Assembly (NCBI RefSeq): GCF_002295065.1
Contig: NZ_NSGG01000004.1
Span: 496,001 to 560,000, forward strand
DNA length: 64,000 nucleotides
Origin: Mesorhizobium sp. WSM3859
GTDB lineage: Bacteria; Pseudomonadota; Alphaproteobacteria; Rhizobiales; Rhizobiaceae
Direction: 5' to 3'
Shown piece by piece: positions 24,932 through 34,812 of the stretch. A program made the position numbers and the translations under genes. Position 1 is the first letter of the stretch. Every line of letters starts with the position of its first letter. The notes under the pieces are model-generated. The model was not told where the DNA came from. It made no database searches and saw only the letters and a list, made by a program, of their open reading frames with translations.

Positions 24932-24979
24932 CTTGTTGACTTCGGGTGTCTTATCGTTGGGTCGTTGACGGACTGTGTT

Positions 24980-26371
24980 ATGACAGATCAGAGGATAATG
25001 GCTCCGTCTTCCGACGGGTTTCGAGATAGCATGAGCACATCGTACGCAGAAATTTCCACCATTCTCATGGATAAGGTTGCCGATTGGCTGAACGAATCGG
25101 CGCTGGCGGGCAACGACCTGGAAACATTGGTAAATGGCTTTTGCGAACGGCTGGCTGCTGCTGGCCTGCCGCTGAAGCGGGTGCATTTGAGCTTCTCGAT
25201 GCTTCACCCACTCTATGACGCGCTTGGCTTCACATGGGTTCGCGGCCAGGGCATGGAAGTGGAAGGCTTCCGCAAGGAGGCCGGCTTGCCGTCTGAAAGA
25301 TTCCTGACCAGTCCATACTATCATCTGCTCAGCAATAGGCTCGACCATCTGCGACGCCGACTCGACCCGTCAGTGGTGTCGGAGTTTCCTGTTTTCGATG
25401 ACCTCCGGCTTATGGGCATCACCGATTACATGGCTTTCGTTCATCCCTTCAGCGGCAACGCCAGTCAGGGCATGATGGGGTCTTGGTCCACCGACAGCGC
25501 CGCAGGCTTCAGCGACAGCATGATTTCGGCGCTGCTGCGCATCCAGAGCCATCTCGCTATCGCCACCAAGATGGCGGTGCTTACCAAGCTCGCCGACAAC
25601 ATGATGACCACCTATCTCGGGGGCGACGCTGGCAGGCGCGTGCTTGACGGCCAGATCAAGCGCGGCGAGGGCGATACAATCCGCGCCGCACTGGTAATGG
25701 GAGATATGCGCGGGTCGTCGAGGCTCGCCGAAACCTCCGGCCGCGAAGTCTATATCGATACGCTGAACCAGTTTTTCGACGCCGTTGCCGCACCTTTCAA
25801 CCGCAACGGCGGGCAGATCATGAGTTTCATCGGTGATGGCTTCATTGCCGTCTACCCTTGCGAAAGGCACCGTTCGCAGTCCGAGATCGCCTGCCAGGCT
25901 GCGCTTGCGGCCGCGCACAAGGCCAGCGCGCGCATGATGGATCTCAACCTGCGCCGAAAGGAGCAGGGATTGTCCGACATCAAATTCGGTATCGGCCTGC
26001 ATGTCGGCAATGTGATGTTCGGCAATGTCGGGCTTACCGACCGGCTCACATTCTCTGTCTTCGGCTCGGCTGTGAACGAGGTCCAGCGCCTGCAGACCCT
26101 GACCAAGAAATATCCGCACAGCGTTCTGGCCAGCAAAGACTTCGCCGGCTATTGCGGCGCCCACAGCTGGCTGACGCTCGGCCACGAGGAACTGGCTGGC
26201 ATCAAGCAGAAGCTGACGGTGCTTTCACCCGATCTGTCGGGAGCTCTCGCACTCGATGAAGACGGTGCGCCGGAGCCGGTTCACGGCCGAAGATCGGACG
26301 CCGAGCAGGTCATGCTGCTTCATCGCGATGCCGCGCGGATGGCGGCGGGCGACCCGAGTAAGCTCCAGTAA
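24980..26371 (+). CDS. Class III adenylate cyclase-like protein with N-terminal sensor domain
   Basis: 463 residues from ATG 24980; TTG 24965 and ATG 25031 are alternatives. Residues 20-220 form a regulatory domain of a type common in rhizobial cyclases. The catalytic domain (about 232-420) has metal-binding D242 and D286 and the N366/R370 pair (FGSAVNEVQR). The base-recognising Lys is replaced by S282 (MSFIGDG) and the paired position is S359, so substrate selectivity may be altered. It lies between the sugar dehydrogenase gene and the peptide transporter operon. Confidence 0.82.
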   Translation: MTDQRIMAPSSDGFRDSMSTSYAEISTILMDKVADWLNESALAGNDLETLVNGFCERLAAAGLPLKRVHLSFSMLHPLYDALGFTWVRGQGMEVEGFRKEAGLPSERFLTSPYYHLLSNRLDHLRRRLDPSVVSEFPVFDDLRLMGITDYMAFVHPFSGNASQGMMGSWSTDSAAGFSDSMISALLRIQSHLAIATKMAVLTKLADNMMTTYLGGDAGRRVLDGQIKRGEGDTIRAALVMGDMRGSSRLAETSGREVYIDTLNQFFDAVAAPFNRNGGQIMSFIGDGFIAVYPCERHRSQSEIACQAALAAAHKASARMMDLNLRRKEQGLSDIKFGIGLHVGNVMFGNVGLTDRLTFSVFGSAVNEVQRLQTLTKKYPHSVLASKDFAGYCGAHSWLTLGHEELAGIKQKLTVLSPDLSGALALDEDGAPEPVHGRRSDAEQVMLLHRDAARMAAGDPSKLQ

Positions 26372-26518
26372 ACCGCCGCGATCTGGCCCGATCGCCTTTG
26401 GTAGCCAGTTTGGTCGTCGGTTCCGCCACTGGCGACCGCTTCGAATCCAAGTTGCTCTGGGCTGACAATGCGCTAGTCTCGCTTTCTGGAGAGCTGCCAG
26501 AGTGGGGCTGGTGTGAGA

Positions 26519-28414
26519 ATGAATTCGAGTGTCGATCTGCTGCGGATCGAAGACGTTGGCATTTCTTTTGCCATCATGGGGGGGCCGTTGCATGCCGTCA
26601 GGCGCGCAAATCTTCGCGTCCTGCCCGGTAAGGTTACTGCGCTTGTCGGCGAGTCAGGTTCCGGAAAGTCGGTTCTCAGCCAGGCCGTGATGGGCATTTT
26701 GCCGAACACAGCCCATGTTCGTGGCCGGATCCTGTTTTCCGATCCTGAAAAGCCCGGCACGACGCAGGATATCCTCAAGATGTCGCGTGATGGGCCCGAA
26801 ATCCGGGCGTTGAGAGGCAGCCGCATCGGCAAAATCTTTCAGGAGCCGATGACATCGCTGTCGCCGCTGCACACGATCGGCAACCAGGTCAGCGAATCCC
26901 TGCAGATTCATACGCCCATGGCTCGGGCGGAGCGCAAGGCGCGGACCGAGGAAATGCTCAGCCTTGTCGGCTTCCCCAATCCCAAGCGCGCCTATGACAT
27001 GTATCCCTTCGAACTTTCTGGAGGATTGCGTCAGCGCGCCATGATCGCCATGGCGCTTATCTGCCGGCCCGCCCTGTTGATCGCCGATGAGCCGACGACG
27101 GCGTTGGACGTCACCATCCAGGCGCAAATCCTGCAATTGCTGCGCGGGCTTCAGACTAAGCTCAACATGGCGATGCTGCTGATCACGCACGACCTCGGCG
27201 TGGTCGCCAATGTCGCCGACGAGGTGGTGGTCATGTACCATGGCGAGATCATGGAGGCGGGACCCGTCGAGGCGATATTCCGCCGGCCAGGCCATCCTTA
27301 CCTTAAGGGCCTGATGGCAGCCGTTCCGCATTTCGACCTGAAGCCTGGCGAAAGGCTAAAGGCGCTGCGCGAGGTGCCGGTGAATGTCGGAAACCTGCTC
27401 GGCAAGCAGACCGCGCCGGCATCGAAGGGGCCGGACGACATCCTGCTGTCGGTCAGGGATCTGACAAAGACCTTCACCATCCGCAAGTCCGGATGGTTCG
27501 GTGGGGATCATCAAACCTCTGTTCGCGCCGTCGACGGCGTGAGCTTCGACATCAAGCGGGGTGAATGCCTGGGTCTGGTCGGCGAAAGCGGTTCCGGCAA
27601 AACCACCGTCAGCAAGATCCTCATGCGGGCTGTCACCCCTAGCGGTGGTTCTGTGATCTTCAACGGCCGCGAGGGACCGATCGACGTCCTGGCAGGCGAG
27701 GGCGAGGCCTTGCACATGCTGCGCGCGAAAATCCAGATGGTCTTCCAAGATCCGGTTTCGTCGCTTTCACCTCGCATGACGGTGGAGAACATCTTGAGCG
27801 AGCCGCTGGAAATCCATCAGCGCGGCAATGCCGCGTCCCGGTTGGCCATGGTCAAGAACCTGATGCAGGCAATCGGGCTCGATCCGCGCTTTATCAAACG
27901 TTACCCGCACAGTTTCTCCGGCGGGCAGCGTCAGCGTATCGGCATCGCGCGCGCGCTGGCGCTGGGGCCTGAACTGCTGATCTGCGACGAGCCGGTTTCG
28001 GCGCTCGATGTCTCTGTCCAGGCGCAGATTCTGAACCTTCTGAAGGACTTGCAGAAGGAACTGGGCCTTACCTACCTGTTCATATCCCATAACCTGGCGG
28101 TGGTGGATTACATGGCCGACCGCATCGCGGTGATGTGCGGCGGGCGTATCGTCGAGCTTGCGCCGCGCGAAATCCTGCTCAGGAAACCGATCCACCCCTA
28201 CACGCGCTCACTGGTCGCCGCAGTACCTTTCCCCGATCTCGACAGGCCGATGGATTTCAAGACGCTGAAGCTCAGCGGCGCTTCCGACAGCAGCGCCTGG
28301 GGACCGCAATTCCGCGACGAGGGCAGCGACGATATGCTGTCGCCGCTCGATCTTGGCGGCGGCCACCTCGTGCTGGCCCGGCGTTCGGCCGATGTCAGCG
28401 AGTTACGCCATTGA
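26519..28414 (+). CDS. Oligopeptide-type ABC transporter, fused double ATPase
   Basis: 631 residues holding two complete nucleotide domains. Domain 1 (about 5-275) has [16 protein letters not shown] and [11 protein letters not shown]. Domain 2 (about 300-600) has [16 protein letters not shown] and [11 protein letters not shown]. Both carry the OppD/OppF-type tail after the His loop. It powers import through the two permeases downstream. The fused layout is like YejF/GsiA. It overlaps the binding-protein gene by TTGA. Confidence 0.93.
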   Translation: MNSSVDLLRIEDVGISFAIMGGPLHAVRRANLRVLPGKVTALVGESGSGKSVLSQAVMGILPNTAHVRGRILFSDPEKPGTTQDILKMSRDGPEIRALRGSRIGKIFQEPMTSLSPLHTIGNQVSESLQIHTPMARAERKARTEEMLSLVGFPNPKRAYDMYPFELSGGLRQRAMIAMALICRPALLIADEPTTALDVTIQAQILQLLRGLQTKLNMAMLLITHDLGVVANVADEVVVMYHGEIMEAGPVEAIFRRPGHPYLKGLMAAVPHFDLKPGERLKALREVPVNVGNLLGKQTAPASKGPDDILLSVRDLTKTFTIRKSGWFGGDHQTSVRAVDGVSFDIKRGECLGLVGESGSGKTTVSKILMRAVTPSGGSVIFNGREGPIDVLAGEGEALHMLRAKIQMVFQDPVSSLSPRMTVENILSEPLEIHQRGNAASRLAMVKNLMQAIGLDPRFIKRYPHSFSGGQRQRIGIARALALGPELLICDEPVSALDVSVQAQILNLLKDLQKELGLTYLFISHNLAVVDYMADRIAVMCGGRIVELAPREILLRKPIHPYTRSLVAAVPFPDLDRPMDFKTLKLSGASDSSAWGPQFRDEGSDDMLSPLDLGGGHLVLARRSADVSELRH

Positions 28415-30309
28415 TCAGCCGGCGCACCGTCCTTGGACTCATGGCTTCGGCATTTGTGCCGAGCACGTTGCACGCCGGCGATCTGGAGCCGGAATTTCTT
28501 CAGCCGCTGCTGAAGGCCCTGGCGTTGCCGGCACTCGCCAAACGCTTGCCCAAGAGCCCGCGCGTGTTGAACCTCGCTGCGATGGGCCGGCAGCCCGGCC
28601 AGTATGGCGGCACGCTGCGCACGATCATCGGCAGCCAGAAAGATATCCGGATGATGACCATCTACGGATATGCTCGCTTGGTCGGTTATGATGAAAAGCT
28701 CAATCTGCAGCCCGACATTCTCGAAAGTTTCGACGTGGCGGACGATCGCGTCTTCACTTTCAAGATACGGGAAGGACATAAATGGTCTGACGGCAGCCTG
28801 CTGACGCCGGAGGATTTTCGCTATTGCTGGGAAGATGTCTGGCTGAACGATGAGCTTACGCAAGGCGGGCTCCCCCCGACCCTGCTGGCGGATGGCAAGC
28901 CGCCACGCTTCGAGATCGTCGATCCGCAGACGGTCCGCTATAGCTGGGATGCGCCTAATCCCGACTTCCTGCCCAAGCTCGCTGCCGCTTCGCCGCTATC
29001 GCTTGTCCTGCCGGCCGCCTATCTCAAGCAGTTCCACAAGAAATACCAGGATCCGTTCCGGCTCGCCGGCCTGATGGAGGAGAACAGGGCCAAGAAATGG
29101 ACGCTCCTGCATATCCGCATGTCGCGGCAGTATCGCCCGGAGAACCCGGAACTGCCGACGCTCGATCCCTGGCGGAACCGGACCAAGCCGCCGGCCGAGC
29201 AGTTCGTCTTCGAGCGGAACCCGTTCTTTCATCGAATGGACGAGAATGGCCGGCAGCTGCCCTATGTTGACCGGGTAGTCATGAATGTCAGCTCGTCGGC
29301 GATCATTTCCGCCAAGACCGGTGCGGGCGAAAGCGACCTGCAATGCATGGGAATCGACTTTGCCGACTACGCCTTCCTGAAGGACGCGGAGAAGCGCTAC
29401 CCGGTGAAGATGCATCTGTGGAAACGCACACAGGGTTCGCGGCTGGCGCTGCTGCCCAACCTCAATTGTGCCGACCCGGTGTGGCGTGGCCTTCTTCGCG
29501 ACGTGCGCGTGCGCCGCGCGCTTTCGCTCGCAGTGGACAGGCGCGAGATCAACTTGGCCGTGTTCTATGGATTGGCGCAGGAAAGTGCCGATACAGTTCT
29601 GCCGGAGAGCCCGCTCTACCGGCCGGAATTCGCGAAAGCCTGGGTCGCCCACGATCCCGACAAGGCCAATGCCCTGCTCGACGAGGTCGGGCTTAAGGCG
29701 CGCGACGATGACGGTCTGCGTATCCTTCCCGATGGACGCCCGGCGCACGTTATCGTGGAAACGGCCGGCGAAAGCACGCTGGAAACCGACGCGCTCGAAC
29801 TCATCACCGATCACTGGCGGCAGGTCGGCATCGCCCTGTTCGTCCGGACTTCGCAGCGAGACATCTTCCGCAGCCGCGCGCTAGGTGGTGAGATCATGAT
29901 GTCGATTTGGTCGGGCATCGACAATGGTGTGGCGACCGCAGACATGAACCCGTCCCAGTTGGCCCCCACCATGGACGACCAGTTGCAATGGCCACTCTGG
30001 GGTGCCCACTACTTGTCTCACGGCACGGTCGGCGAGGCGCCCGACCTTCCGCCTGTGGTCGAGTTGATGGCTTTGCTCAAGCGCTGGAACGTTTCGACCG
30101 AAGCCGCGGAGCGCGCCGAAATCTGGAATTCAATGCTGTCGATCTACACCGATCAGGTGTTTTCGATCGGCACGGTGAACGGAACGCATCAGCCGGTTCT
30201 GGCGTCCTCGCGGCTGCGCAATCTGCCTGACAAGGCGCTCTACGGCTACGACCCGACCGCCTATTTCGGTGTCTATATGCCGGACACATTCTGGCTTGGA
30301 GAGTCCTGA
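28411..30309 (+). CDS. Extracellular solute-binding protein family 5, Tat-type signal
   Basis: 632 residues from a TTG overlapping the previous stop; the open frame before it is out of context with the ATPase gene. The N-terminus [15 protein letters not shown] looks like a twin-arginine signal with cleavage near LHAG. Family-5 features follow: GGTLRTIIG, REGHKWSDGSLLTPEDF, and the DVRVRRALSLAVDRREI region. It captures peptide-like or glycan-like ligands in the periplasm for the permeases that follow. The length is at the long end of the family. Confidence 0.88.
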   Translation: MISRRTVLGLMASAFVPSTLHAGDLEPEFLQPLLKALALPALAKRLPKSPRVLNLAAMGRQPGQYGGTLRTIIGSQKDIRMMTIYGYARLVGYDEKLNLQPDILESFDVADDRVFTFKIREGHKWSDGSLLTPEDFRYCWEDVWLNDELTQGGLPPTLLADGKPPRFEIVDPQTVRYSWDAPNPDFLPKLAAASPLSLVLPAAYLKQFHKKYQDPFRLAGLMEENRAKKWTLLHIRMSRQYRPENPELPTLDPWRNRTKPPAEQFVFERNPFFHRMDENGRQLPYVDRVVMNVSSSAIISAKTGAGESDLQCMGIDFADYAFLKDAEKRYPVKMHLWKRTQGSRLALLPNLNCADPVWRGLLRDVRVRRALSLAVDRREINLAVFYGLAQESADTVLPESPLYRPEFAKAWVAHDPDKANALLDEVGLKARDDDGLRILPDGRPAHVIVETAGESTLETDALELITDHWRQVGIALFVRTSQRDIFRSRALGGEIMMSIWSGIDNGVATADMNPSQLAPTMDDQLQWPLWGAHYLSHGTVGEAPDLPPVVELMALLKRWNVSTEAAERAEIWNSMLSIYTDQVFSIGTVNGTHQPVLASSRLRNLPDKALYGYDPTAYFGVYMPDTFWLGES

Positions 30310-30311
30310 GC

Positions 30312-31310
30312 GTGCTTCGATATATTGTGTGGCGCATTGCTGTGATGGTCCCAACGCTGCTGATCATATCGGCGCTGGTGTTCACGATCATCGAACTTCC
30401 CCCGGGCGACTATTTCGACAGCTATGTTGCAGAGCTTCGGGCTCAGGGGGAAGCGGTGGATTCCGATCGCATCCAGATGATGAGGAAGGAGTATGGTTTC
30501 GACAAGCCGCCGGTCATTCGCTACTTCTACTGGGTCGGCGGAATGCTGCACGGCGATTTCGGCTATTCCTTCGAATATGAGCTGCCGGTTCGCGATGTCA
30601 TCGGTGACCGAATGTGGCTGACCGTGCTGGTTTCCTTCGTCACGATCATCTTCACCTGGCTCATCGCCTTTCCGATCGGCATGTACTCAGCCACCCATCA
30701 ATACAGCTGGGGCGACTACGGCCTGACTTTCTTCGGCCTTCTCGGCCTTGCCATTCCGAATTTCATGCTGGCGCTGATCCTGATGTATTTCGCCAACATC
30801 TGGTTCGGCACGTCCATCGGCCATCTCATGGACCAGCAATATCTCGGCGAGCCAATGAGCTGGGCCAAGGCGAAGTCGATCCTCGCCCATCTCTGGATCC
30901 CGGTCTTGATCATCGGCACCGGTGGCACGGCAAGTATGATCCGGCGGCTGCGCGCCAATCTGCTCGATGAGCTACACAAGCAATATGTCGTGACCGCGCG
31001 CGCCAAGGGCCTTCATCCCTTCAAGGCGCTGGTCAAATATCCGCTGCGTATGGCGCTCAATTTCTTCATTTCAGACATCGGCTCTATCCTGCCGGCCATC
31101 ATCTCCGGCGCCGAAATTACGGCGATCGTGCTGTCTTTGGAAACGACCGGGCCGATGCTGATCAAGGCGCTGCAAAGCCAGGACATGTATCTGGCGGGGT
31201 CATTCCTGATGTTCCTCGCCTTCCTGACGGTCATCGGCGTCCTGATTTCCGACCTGGCGCTGGCGCTGCTCGATCCGCGAATTCGTTTGCAGGGCGGGAG
31301 CACCAAATGA
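30312..31310 (+). CDS. ABC transporter permease, DppB/OppB type
   Basis: 332 residues, GTG start two bases after the previous stop. MLRYIVWRIAVMVPTLLIIS is the standard first helix of this family; about six helices follow. The coupling loop is RRLRANLLDELHKQYVVTARAKGL, whose EAA-type core sits near residue 220 (only the segment DELHKQYVVTARAKGL need be noted). It forms the inner-membrane channel with the next gene product and overlaps it by four bases. Confidence 0.9.
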   Translation: MLRYIVWRIAVMVPTLLIISALVFTIIELPPGDYFDSYVAELRAQGEAVDSDRIQMMRKEYGFDKPPVIRYFYWVGGMLHGDFGYSFEYELPVRDVIGDRMWLTVLVSFVTIIFTWLIAFPIGMYSATHQYSWGDYGLTFFGLLGLAIPNFMLALILMYFANIWFGTSIGHLMDQQYLGEPMSWAKAKSILAHLWIPVLIIGTGGTASMIRRLRANLLDELHKQYVVTARAKGLHPFKALVKYPLRMALNFFISDIGSILPAIISGAEITAIVLSLETTGPMLIKALQSQDMYLAGSFLMFLAFLTVIGVLISDLALALLDPRIRLQGGSTK

Positions 31311-32488
31311 ATACGCAATCGCCGCTGCCCGCTCCGGGTGCCCCGCTGCAACACTACGTTTCCATTGCGCCCTTTGACCTGCAGTCGGTCGAGGCGATGA
31401 CGCCTGAGCAGTCGAAAGTCTTCCAGGCCTCGCAGTTGCGGCTGATGTGGTGGAAATTCCGACGGCACCGGCTTGCCCTCATATCCGGCATATTCCTGGC
31501 AGCGCTTTATCTTGGGATACTGATCTGCGAGTTCCTGGCGCCCTACAATCTGCACACGCGCAACATGGACTACATCTATTCGCCGCCGCAGTGGGTGCAT
31601 CTGTTCCACGACGGTCAGTTTGTCGGGCCGTTCGTGTATGGCCGCCAGATGACGCTGGATATGGACACGCTCAAGCGGAACTATATGGACAAGCAGGATG
31701 ATGTTCAGCGGATCCGTTTCTTCTGCAAGGGCGACAGTTACCTATTCTGGGGCCTGATCGAAGGTGACAGGCATCTTGTCTGCCCTGCCGAAAACGGCCA
31801 GCTCTTTCTGGCCGGCACCGACAGGCTGGGGCGCGATGTGCTCTCGCGCATCATCTACGGCGCACGCATTTCACTGACGATCGGCCTCGTCGGCATCGCT
31901 TTCAGCTTCCTGCTCGGCATCGTCATCGGCGGGCTGGCCGGCTATCATGGCGGTATGTTCGACCTGATCGTTCAACGGATTATCGAAGTTCTGCAATCGA
32001 TTCCCAGCATTCCGTTGTGGCTGGCTCTGGCGGCAATCATGCCGATAACCTGGAGTCCGATCCTGATCTATTTCGGCATCACCGTCATCCTCGGGCTGCT
32101 CCATTGGACCGGGCTGGCGCGGGCCGTGCGTTCAAAGCTTCTAGCCTTGCGCGAGGAGGATTACGTTCTGGCCGCGCAATTGATGGGCGCCAGCAGCAGC
32201 CGCATTATCCGGCGGCACCTCATTCCCGGCTTCATGTCGCATCTGATAGCCACGGCGACGATCTCCATCCCCGGCATGATCCTGGGCGAGACGGCGCTGA
32301 GCTTCCTCGGGCTCGGCCTGCGGGCGCCGATAACCAGCTGGGGCATCCTGCTCACCGAGGCGCGCAGCGTTAGCGTGATCGCGTTCTATCCATGGCTGCT
32401 TTTGCCGATCCTCCCCGTCATTCTCGTCATCCTGGCGTTCAACTTCCTCGGCGACGGCCTGCGGGACGCCGCAGACCCCTACAAGTGA
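31307..32488 (+). CDS. ABC transporter permease, DppC/OppC type
   Basis: 393 residues, longer than the typical 300. The extra length is a soluble segment (about residues 80-165) between helix 1 and the GTDRLGRDVLSRIIYGARIS motif, as in YejE-type permeases. The C-terminal half has the coupling loop region LREEDYVLAAQLMGAS and PGMILGETALSFLGLGL. It completes the transporter encoded from 26519. Confidence 0.9.
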   Translation: MNTQSPLPAPGAPLQHYVSIAPFDLQSVEAMTPEQSKVFQASQLRLMWWKFRRHRLALISGIFLAALYLGILICEFLAPYNLHTRNMDYIYSPPQWVHLFHDGQFVGPFVYGRQMTLDMDTLKRNYMDKQDDVQRIRFFCKGDSYLFWGLIEGDRHLVCPAENGQLFLAGTDRLGRDVLSRIIYGARISLTIGLVGIAFSFLLGIVIGGLAGYHGGMFDLIVQRIIEVLQSIPSIPLWLALAAIMPITWSPILIYFGITVILGLLHWTGLARAVRSKLLALREEDYVLAAQLMGASSSRIIRRHLIPGFMSHLIATATISIPGMILGETALSFLGLGLRAPITSWGILLTEARSVSVIAFYPWLLLPILPVILVILAFNFLGDGLRDAADPYK

Positions 32489-32698
32489 CGTCGTTATTCC
32501 GCTGCGCGCCGGGCCGTCGGCTCTGCCTGGTATGATCCTTGTCGGCAGCCTGTTCGGTTGTTGCAGTGTTCATCGTTCGCCTCTATATGCCGCGAGGCTC
32601 GATCGGGGTTTAATACATCGCCTCGGGTTTCACCCGCGAACCGTTCCGGTGCCGGGCATTGCCGATCTCTTGAGCTGGTTCAGGACACACAAACGCAA

Positions 32699-33178
32699 AT
32701 GAGTCGCCTCGAGAGTTTCATCCGCAGGCTGACCGCGCAGCGCGACATTCTCGATCAAGTCTGCGCGCAGGTGGCGACCATCGAGGGCCCCGTCCTTGAG
32801 CTCGGCCTCGGCAATGGCCGGACGTTTCATCATCTGCGCGAGCGCCTGCCCGGACGCCGGATCGTGGCGTTCGACCGCTCACTGGCCGCCCACTCCAGCT
32901 CAATTCCCGAAGCCGAAAACCTCGTGCTCGGCGAAATACGCGAGACGGCGATCAGGTTCATTGGCATCGACGCCGCTCTTGTTCATGCCGACATCGGCAC
33001 CGGCTATGAAGATCGCGACGCAGTGACCGCTACCTGGCTTCCCGACCTGACCGCGCGCCTGCTTCGCGTCGGCGGCATCGCCGTCAGCGGCACGCCGCTC
33101 GATCACCCCCAGTTGCAACGCCTCCCGGTGCCCTCTTCGGTGCCCGCCGGCCGTTATTTTATCTATAGGCGGGTGTGA
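32699..33178 (+). CDS. Small class I SAM-dependent methyltransferase-like protein
   Basis: 159 residues from ATG 32699; the open frame extends to 32558 but that part is unlike the family. Motif I is VLELGLGNGRTFHHL, followed by RIVAFDRSLAAH with an acidic residue placed to bind the SAM ribose. The protein is short and may lack a separate substrate domain. Target unknown. It converges on the cyclase gene at 33194, with only 15 bases between. Confidence 0.75.
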   Translation: MSRLESFIRRLTAQRDILDQVCAQVATIEGPVLELGLGNGRTFHHLRERLPGRRIVAFDRSLAAHSSSIPEAENLVLGEIRETAIRFIGIDAALVHADIGTGYEDRDAVTATWLPDLTARLLRVGGIAVSGTPLDHPQLQRLPVPSSVPAGRYFIYRRV

Positions 33179-33193
33179 GAGGTCGAGAAGTCT

Positions 33194-34609
33194 TCAGGGG
33201 ATCGTATATACTGCTACCTCCCGTTCAATGCCGCGCAGCGAGACCTCGTGGGGCTCCGGCTTCAGCGCTTTGCTGCGCAACAGATCGGCGGTGAGATTGT
33301 CGTCGACCACCGCTCGGGTGGCGAAGATTGCCTGTGCGTTGGCAAGGTTCTGGACCCGCGAAGCAATGTTGACCGTCTGGCCGAAATAGTCCTGCCGCTC
33401 GTTCAAGGACACGGCGATGCAGGGGCCGGCATGGACACCGATCTTGAGCAGCAGATCCTCGCGCCCACTCTTGTCGTTGAGCGCGCGCATGGCATCGCGC
33501 ATCCTGAGGGCCGCAGCAATCGCACGATCTGGCGTGGCGAAGGTCGCCATCACGGCATCGCCGATGGTCTTCACCACCGCGCCCGCCTCCGCCGCGACGA
33601 TATCTTGCAGAACCTGAAAATGCTCGCGCACGAGATCGAAGGCCGAAAGGTCGCCCACACGCTCGTAGAGCGCGGTCGATCCACGCAGGTCGGTGAACAG
33701 GAAAGTCAGACTGGTGATCTTCAGGCGCTGGTCGACTGCCAAAGTGTCCGTGCGATAGAGATCGCGGAACGTCTGGTTGGTCAGCAGCCGCTTGGCGGTG
33801 AGAAAGGGCCGGCGCCTGCCCAGCAGATCGTGCAAGCCGTGGCCGGCGATGAAGACCGTCGGCAGCACGCGTGTGTCGGTCCTGTTCTCCAGCGAAATGC
33901 GCAACGGCCCGGGTTGCATCTCCAGCGTCTGGCTCTTGACATGGTCGCGGTCGAAGACCAACGAAAGGCTTCGGCGCTCCTTTGTCGGCTCACCCTTCAC
34001 GTCGATGAACTGCACCGAATGGGTAACCGGCTCGAAGACGATGATGAAATCGGACGGAAGCTGTACGGTCAGAACCGCCTTTTCACCGGGCGCAAGCTCG
34101 ATGTCCTCCAGCGTGATATCTTCCATGATTTTCGCGAAATCTTCATCGGGCAGATCGACGCCGGACGCCCAATAGATCTGCCGGAAATATTCCAGCGGCG
34201 GCAGCTCATGCGGATTGTGGGCGGCAATCCTGCGTATGCGGGGACTGACGGTGAATGTCACCTCGACCATCTCGTCGAGGGTCGGCGAATAGCCCGAGGC
34301 GCAAAGCGCGCATGTATATTCGTCCTTCTGCACGGTTTTCAGCGTGGCGTTGGTGTCGAGCACGCCGCCACAGCCGGGGCACAGGACATTCCAGGAGACG
34401 TCGAAGATGCCCACCCGTGCCGCGTGGAGAAAGGCGCCTATGGCGCGCTCCTCGTCGAGACCGTGCTTGCTGGCGAAGGCTGGCACATTGATGCGGCACA
34501 GCTCGCGGTCATCGCCCTCCGCGATGGTTCGCTTGATCGCGTCGATCGCCACCGGATCGACATCGCTCGATTGCCGCAGAAGCGAGAACAGATCCTGAGT
34601 TTCGTTCAT
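33194..34609 (-). CDS. Class III adenylate cyclase with DUF5939-type domain and intact Cys4 motif
   Basis: 471 residues, paralogous to 1190-2635. The N-terminal domain keeps a four-Cys zinc-ribbon pattern: C77, C80, C100, C103. The cyclase domain (about 298-465) has D307, K347, D351, D407, N414 and R418, the full set for an ATP-using enzyme. No membrane helices. Two such paralogues 32 kb apart, differing in the metal site, suggest divergent sensing. Confidence 0.9.
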   Translation of the reverse strand: MNETQDLFSLLRQSSDVDPVAIDAIKRTIAEGDDRELCRINVPAFASKHGLDEERAIGAFLHAARVGIFDVSWNVLCPGCGGVLDTNATLKTVQKDEYTCALCASGYSPTLDEMVEVTFTVSPRIRRIAAHNPHELPPLEYFRQIYWASGVDLPDEDFAKIMEDITLEDIELAPGEKAVLTVQLPSDFIIVFEPVTHSVQFIDVKGEPTKERRSLSLVFDRDHVKSQTLEMQPGPLRISLENRTDTRVLPTVFIAGHGLHDLLGRRRPFLTAKRLLTNQTFRDLYRTDTLAVDQRLKITSLTFLFTDLRGSTALYERVGDLSAFDLVREHFQVLQDIVAAEAGAVVKTIGDAVMATFATPDRAIAAALRMRDAMRALNDKSGREDLLLKIGVHAGPCIAVSLNERQDYFGQTVNIASRVQNLANAQAIFATRAVVDDNLTADLLRSKALKPEPHEVSLRGIEREVAVYTIP

Positions 34610-34812
34610 CGTAAAGGCTCCGGAAAATGCGCCCGGGGGCGCGTTGACCGGACCGTGCTTTGGTCCGAGTGCTTCATTTTACGTCGAAACGGACCATACG
34701 GCCATTCGAATAGATAGGCATGGTGAGAGTTCAATTTCCATTCGGCAGATTTTCACCGGCCGCAAGCGGCACTATGATGGTAGATAGGGCATTCATCTTG
34801 GGGCTCTTTCCC

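Noticed and set aside
33248..34717. 489-codon plus-strand open frame
   Set aside because: Antisense shadow of the DUF5939 cyclase gene, whose catalytic motifs are clear on the other strand.
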